Positions 58,669-64,000 of a stretch of 64,000 nt of DNA are shown here, piece after piece. Each line of letters starts with the position of its first letter. The first letter of the stretch is position 1. The notes beneath the pieces were generated by a model that was not told the DNA's origin, made no database searches, and saw only the letters and a program-made list of their open reading frames with translations. Made by a program: the position numbers and the translations under genes. The stretch comes from Zhengitettix transpicula (taxonomy: Eukaryota > Arthropoda > Insecta > Orthoptera > Tetrigidae), in NCBI GenBank assembly GCA_037074705.1, contig CM073591.1:83468032-83532031 (forward strand), read 5' to 3'.

Positions 58669-59430
58669 CTAGCTGATTGCTCCGCGTTGGCCCGGGTATA
58701 TATTTATAATGTAAAATCGGTCCAAACTTGATTATGAACAATATTTATAATTTTAACCCATGGATCAAGAATAAATAAATACACTTCAAACAAACAACAT
58801 AGTTATTCAGAACAGAAATATGGCGTTCTCGAACTCCACAAAACTGAAAAGGCTGCTTCTGTGAATTATTGATCGTATAATGGAAATGAAAATAAAAAGA
58901 GAAACGATCTGTCGGAATGAGTGGTATCCTAGGAACAAAAACTGTATCACATTTCCTGGTAAGAGAGCCACTTCAATTACATTACCCTCCATCTTATTAA
59001 CAAGCAGATTTCTAGAAGGTTCTACACAGTTCTTCTATTTAAATAAACTGGCACTATTCGCTTAGTGGTTCGATACTAGTCTCAACTATTTTGAACATTT
59101 TCCTCCCCGTACCATACCGTCGTGAGTTAGTTGTCGCTATTCAAGTCGGCGACCCCGAAAATTATAAATTCAATATCAATTTCGAATATTAATTAACGTT
59201 TAAACAAGAATTCTATGCAAATACAAACAAACTGCTAAACTGAAAAAACGCCCCGCTCCAAATAGGGGTTGAAATTTGACTTTCTCCGAAGGGGGAGACA
59301 CTATTAATCTCAGTGATATATGAAACTGTTAACTAGACTTATGTGGGTTGTATTAGTATTATTTTCACATGTCATCCTAGGTGCGTCTTACTCGCACATT
59401 TATCCTAGATTGGAAGTTAATACTTGTGTT
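58669..59430 (+). repeat. Degraded copy of the 280-bp-unit element
   Basis: The head ctagctgattgctccgcgtt resembles that of array 1 (ctagctgggtgcccggcgtt). ccgctccaaataggggttga near 59256 and agggggagacactattaatc near 59288 match unit blocks. The middle is not alignable by eye. Confidence 0.5.
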
Positions 59431-60310
59431 TCAGATTATATATATATATATATAAATATATATATTGTAATATTCAAAATAAAAATGAGTAGTAATTGTA
59501 TTCAACAAAATATTGAAGGGAAATAAGCCCCGTATTGGACACCAAATAATGTAGTAAACACATATTTAAAAGTAATATATCTCACGGTAGCCTACGGGCC
59601 TCCAATAAAATATTGCAATTTACAAAATGAAAACAGAAAACTATAGAACTTTTTACAATAGAAATCTAAAGCTTAAGTATTATCCACAACTAAAACTAAA
59701 CAAATACCTTGGAACGTCAAAAGAGGTTCCCAAGTAACCCAGAACACCTCAACGTATGCTCGTAACTTCGTGGTTTGTTAATTCTCAGAACAAACTTCGG
59801 AGATCTGGAAAGTTTATTGAATCAATCTGAATGAATCGGCTAGACGGCGAGTAAAATCTATTTTTAATGAACCAATCTCACAATCCTTAATTAAACACAC
59901 TTCTACACTTTGCTACAGCAAGCCGTATTGCCAAGGCCACCATAGGAGGTGTGGAGATAGGATTTGCTGGCACAGCTATCATAGATAGAGAGAATTGCGC
60001 AAGATTTCCATCTCACGTGGCATTTTACCAACTTTTGGCAAGTTTATCTGAACCTCGAGTGAGATTCGTTATACCAAGTCCGCACGCAAACACAACGTCC
60101 TTCAAAAATACAAGTTGGATCCACTATAACGCAGAAAATTGCTTAGCATCAGAATGATTTCACACTCGGATAAAAAGAGCGACCAAAAGCAACGAAGCAC
60201 TTGAACGGAATGTCCGACTTTTGCTCGGCCCAAAACCTCACACTCGACTGCTGCTCGACTGATAAATGTAACCAATATGTCCAGCCGCTCAAGTGAGCTG
60301 ACGCTCTGCT

Positions 60311-60349
60311 ACTGATTGACCTGTGTTTACTTCTCAAGGCTTTTATACC
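60311..60349 (-). promoter_or_regulatory. TATA plus initiator core-promoter motif
   Basis: Minus strand ggtataaaag (60349-60340) is followed about 30 bases later by the arthropod initiator TCAGT (near 60315), the normal TATA-to-Inr spacing. It lies just 3' of the LTR-like segment. Activity is unproven. Confidence 0.4.
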
Positions 60350-60507
60350 TTTCCATCGAGAAACATTCTGTCCCAGGGTTAAATGTTCGTAATAATTGGG
60401 CGTAACGGAAATACATCGCCTGTATTGCCGAACAGAAAATCTTAAATAAAATAAATTATTTAGTAATACAACGACCTCTCTCGTCCTTTCGCCGCTTTTC
60501 GAAATTT

Positions 60508-60650
60508 TTTTGGGCGCCAGATAATTTTTGTGTAATAAGAAAATTATCAAACTTCAAAATAACTTTTATTGAATCGAGACGCTTACACGGAACTGTACTA
60601 ACACATCGACACGCTCGCCATAATCCGTCTCAACCTAACAATCCCCAACA
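60508..60650 (-). mobile_element. Short LTR-like segment followed by a Lys-type primer-binding site
   Basis: On the minus strand, tgttggggattgttaggttg (from 60650) runs about 130 bases through an AATAAA (near 60568) to ...aaaaattatc. It is followed by tggcgcccaa (60519-60510), which matches the 3' end of tRNA-Lys, as in Ty3/gypsy-type elements. The LTR does not end in CA and no gag/pol was seen downstream, so this is tentative. Confidence 0.45.
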
Positions 60651-62460
60651 ATAGACGGCGCGGCAAAACGCCGACAAAGGCAATAAAGAATTCTAGAGTT
60701 CGAAAAGTTCTATAGGATGTAGAACTGCTAAATATAGCATCAGACTGATTGATCGTTCGACTCATTAATAGTTATAATCATTACATTCCTTCACCGAACA
60801 AATATTTTACGCTCGGCATTGATAAATTATTGAAAAAAATGTAGTTTCATCTTCAGTATTCAAAGTTATTATGGTATTTTCAAGGTAACGTTGTATTTCA
60901 CCTATCGGGGATTGTCGCCGATTTCCATTCACCTGAAGCAAATCTCATGAGTACCTTTTCTAATTTTCTACTAGGATTTTAGCCAAATAAGCTGTACAAA
61001 CATATTTCTGATCGCATTGACAGGGCCATGGGCTGAAGCTTTAACCATAGGTCAGTCGAAGGTATCTGTTGCGGTAGTGTCGAGCTGGACCTATTCTGGA
61101 TACATGTCAGGAAACGTTTCTGGCGATCAAAGGGCATAGACGCGTGTTCTTTCAACACGCGCGGACACTATAAGCTGTACTCAGCTGAAATTTAGCATGG
61201 CTTTTGCGCAAACAATGAGCTGCTTGCCGAAGCACAACGTTTGTGGCGCAAAGGTGTGCTCGAAACACCGCAAAATAGCTCTTACTAATCTAACCTTCCA
61301 GATACCGCTATCGTCGGTACACGGACGTATGCAAACTCTATATTTACGGGTACAAATAAAACTGAGAACGCTATATTCGCGGAAGAGTTTAAACGCACAG
61401 CAAGTGGACTGTTGAAGAACCTAGTCACCAGATCTTTCATAAATTTTGAACAATAGGAAACGTAACGAAATGAGAACAAAAGTTTCGATTCTTAGCACGA
61501 GTCACACAACTGTACTCTTACCGACTGCTGTCTGCATTAATAATTTCTGATAACAGTTGACATCTAAATGAACGTATCTAGGTCGACTGTGATTTGAGCG
61601 GTTTATTTTCGTTGGACATTTAAAGCAGGTTAATTAGGAAAAGAATTAATGGATAGATTAATAAGTACATGTGCTAAGAACCCACAACCGTAGAATGTAG
61701 TCGTTAGTTTTTTGACCACCACGCCACGCCATCGATCGCTTTTCCAGGCGCATTGATTAACACCAAATGTTTTCAGTTTGTTTGCTTACCTAAAATCAAA
61801 TGCCATCATACAATATTCATCCTAGTCTAAATTAAGGACCACGGTAATACACATAAAACACACTAAACAGAAACGCTCGTACTTTAAATGAATTAAAATT
61901 AGCAAGTTGGGCAACCTTGATGCCGGGTGCATACAAAAATTTTCATATTTTCTAAGTAGCATCGTTAGAGGTATTCTGAATATATGAAACTTCGGTGAAA
62001 TGGAATCTGATAAAATACTCATATGTTTAATGTCATGATAGAGATAGAAAAGTTAAAAGGACAACGCTGAACATATTTATTTTAGTAGCCGCCATATTGG
62101 ACGAAAATGCTGTTGGTTTTCCTTCCGCGGGAGATGTCACCATACACACAAGATAAGAAACTGTCTCTACGTTTATCTCGACCTGCCCACGTCTACGCAC
62201 GTGCAGCCCTTCAACGTCGCACGTGAACTAAAATTTCGCTACTTCCGCATCCGGTCACCGGCACCAGCCTTCATCTACTCAGTTTGAAGACACGGCCACG
62301 CACAAAAATAATCTCTAACGGGAGTTCTAGTTGTTACAAACATTTAAATAGCAGTGCCAGGTCAGCCCGAAGCCTGGCAGTCACATTTGGCCAATTTTTA
62401 ACCACAACCTTTATATGAAGTCCAATATCTATACTCCAGCAATCAAGATTGTTGGTAGTC
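60651..62460. other. Intergenic stretch, nothing recognised
   Basis: The frame at 61197-61415 is open but shows no domain. A GC-richer block at 62090-62330 contains two CACGTG-type sites. No transposon termini found. Confidence 0.4.
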
Positions 62461-62470
62461 TTAAAAATTG

Positions 62471-62636
62471 AGACTAGGTAAGACTGAGTAGGAATCTCCA
62501 TCTATGACTATCATGTAGAGCTATATTTATCTCTTTCTTGTCACTATTATGACTATCATGTAGAGCTATATTTATCTCTTTCTTGTCACTACATGATAGT
62601 CATAGATAGAGATTCCTACTCAGTCTTACCTAGTCT
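62471..62636. mobile_element. Foldback hairpin with internal 46-bp direct repeat
   Basis: Arms 62471-62518 and 62589-62636 are complementary over 48 bases with one mismatch (agactaggtaagactgagta ...). Between and overlapping them, tatgactatcatgtagagct starts at 62503 and again at 62549. High arm identity suggests a recent origin. Confidence 0.88.
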
Positions 62637-63048
62637 TAAATTTAAAAAAAACTCAAGTGAGTCTCAGCTCGCCAGTGGAACTTCATCATAAACCACAATG
62701 GGGCTGAGAATAATACGTCGTTCATCTCCCGCTCTTCATATTTATAATTGTGGAATTTGGTCATATGAGCTGCCGACGCACTTAAACATCACGAACACTT
62801 CCTGCGTGGACGAATGTGGCAAATAAATACGAGTACTTCAATAATAAACTATCGTGGTTTTATTTAAGCAATTTTACTGCACCGTCAAATAAAATCAACT
62901 TTGATACGAGTAAATATATTGTTGTGATCAGATATCGCCAATTGCTGAGTCAATTTCAATTTTGCTCATTTCATTAATAAATTATAAATTTTATTGTAAC
63001 ATTTTAAATAATTCTCCTAGTTCATTTATGTAACTAATTGCTCTTTTT

Positions 63049-63302
63049 TTTAGGGTAACAGGCTACATGAGGGTAATCCACATGGTGGCAATTCCCCTTT
63101 AATAGCATAGGATCTGAAAGGGGGGATGCGGAAGTGTAGAGGAAGGTAGCCAAGGGTTAACTAGGGCCCCCGAGCTATAGTTTAAGGATCCTACCCGGCA
63201 TTCGCCTAAAAGTAATGCAGGGAAAACCCTAGAAAAACCTGCATCAGGTAGGTCGGGCATTGGGTATTTGTCCCACGCCCTTCCGATAGCGGGAGAAGAG
63301 TT
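63049..63302 (-). mobile_element. Poly-A retroposon family, copy 4
   Basis: Minus-oriented. A T run (63044-63052) marks its A tail, followed by agggtaacaggctacatgag, as in copy 1. It is truncated at cttctcccgctatcggaag (63280-63302) and faces copy 5. Confidence 0.7.
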
Positions 63303-63417
63303 CATAGTTTCCAAGGAAGCCTGCGAGAGGATTCTCTCGCAGGTAAACATGCCCAGGGAGCTCTGGCGTGGGCTACCTTTGGGGATGCCTTCACAACTCT
63401 CTGGTTTTTTGAACTAA

Positions 63418-63825
63418 GGTTCCCACATGGCGAGGCACCTCGGTCTGTTTCGAGAGGTGTATGTTTCCGGGGTCGCAGACGGTAAGAGTTGTCCGCTATT
63501 CCTATTGGAATAGTCGGCCAGCTACCTCCTAAACTGGCCAAGGCATGGCGAGGGGTAAGCTGCGACCCTACAGCAAACCCGTCTCCCGCCTTCGGAAGGG
63601 CGCAGGACAAGTACCAAATGCCCGACCTACCTGATGCAGGTTTTTCTAGGATTTCCCCTGCATCACTTTTAGGCGAATTGCCGGGTAGAATCCTTAAACT
63701 ATAGCCCGGGGGCCCTAGTTAACCCTTGTCTACCTTTCTCTACCTTTCCGCATCCCCCATTCACTCCCTTTCCTATGCTATTAGAGGAGAGTTGCCACTA
63801 TGTGGATTACCCTATACATGGACTG
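63418..63825 (+). mobile_element. Poly-A retroposon family, copy 5
   Basis: Plus-oriented. Begins aaggttcccacatggcgagg, like copy 2, and runs to tggattaccctatacatg. Together with copy 4 it makes a head-to-head pair around a 115-bp spacer that has its own hairpin (cctgcgagag/ctctcgcagg). Confidence 0.7.
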
Positions 63826-64000
63826 TCTACACCTTTTTCTTAATAGTTTACACATTTTACAGTTATTGCTTTGTAAAATAAAAATGATTAAATTGTCGTA
63901 ATCAATAAGACAGACAGTATTATCGGGTGTCCGGAAATCTATTATCTGTATAACGTAAGTTCGATTAATCTGACCGTATACGCGAGGCATATTGTTGTCT

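Noticed and set aside
60149..60550. 133-codon minus-strand frame
   Set aside because: It overlaps the primer-binding site and the TATA/initiator pair and has no recognisable domain; likely a chance frame.

Overview
The window looks like a gene-poor, AT-rich stretch of a large-genome insect. The evidence is long introns with GT-AG boundaries, a metazoan bHLH-zipper gene closest to insect and vertebrate Mnt, and a dense mixture of decayed mariner, Tc1, Harbinger-like, pogo/Tigger-like, LINE and tRNA-derived SINE copies. Nothing bacterial was seen: no operons, CRISPR arrays or rRNA. Placement below insect level (a polyneopteran-like genome) is a guess from repeat load only.

Layout. 1-4.4 kb holds a tRNA-like SINE head, a poly-A retroposon and the 3' half of a LINE carrying a SINE insertion with an 11-bp target duplication. 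5.7-13.9 kb (minus strand) is the gene Mnt, a Max-partner transcriptional repressor. Eight coding exons can be chained in phase into a 495-residue reading frame. Its introns carry a degenerate 31-bp-type minisatellite, a copy of a 280-bp-unit repeat, a foldback element and a cluster of four CACGTG E-boxes, the site class that Mnt itself binds. 15.1-15.7 kb (minus) holds a probable two-exon gene for a 74-residue single-pass membrane protein with its own poly-A signal. It starts in a CpG-rich region 1.8 kb upstream of the Mnt 5' end.

From 19 kb onward the window is mostly mobile-element debris. It includes a full-length but broken mariner (20.7-22.0 kb), a deleted Tigger-like element (25.7-26.3 kb), a CR1/L2/Kiri-type LINE tail (26.4 kb), two unnamed interspersed repeat families (25-31 kb), and a jockey/I-type LINE tail (32.4 kb). 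A Tc1-like element follows, in which a 189-bp block is repeated exactly five times (34.9-36.4 kb). Next come a Harbinger-like element with a MADF-like remnant (41 kb), a LINE tail (42.3 kb), a rearranged pair of mariners (43.2-44.3 kb), a Tc1 (46.9-47.6 kb) abutting a 640-bp long-TIR element, and two arrays of the 280-bp-unit element (50.4-54.8 kb). A 3 x 106 bp tandem repeat (56.7 kb), a short LTR-like segment (60.5 kb), a foldback hairpin (62.5 kb) and a head-to-head pair of poly-A retroposons (63.0-63.8 kb) close the window. Two short plus-strand exons (28.1 and 30.6 kb) with strongly GC-biased third positions and matching phases suggest a second host gene running through this region; its product is not recognised.

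I did not find a convincing new multi-gene system. The most unusual items are the five-fold 189-bp duplication inside the Tc1 copy, the 280-bp-unit interspersed element present four times, the small membrane-protein gene, and the E-box cluster inside Mnt.
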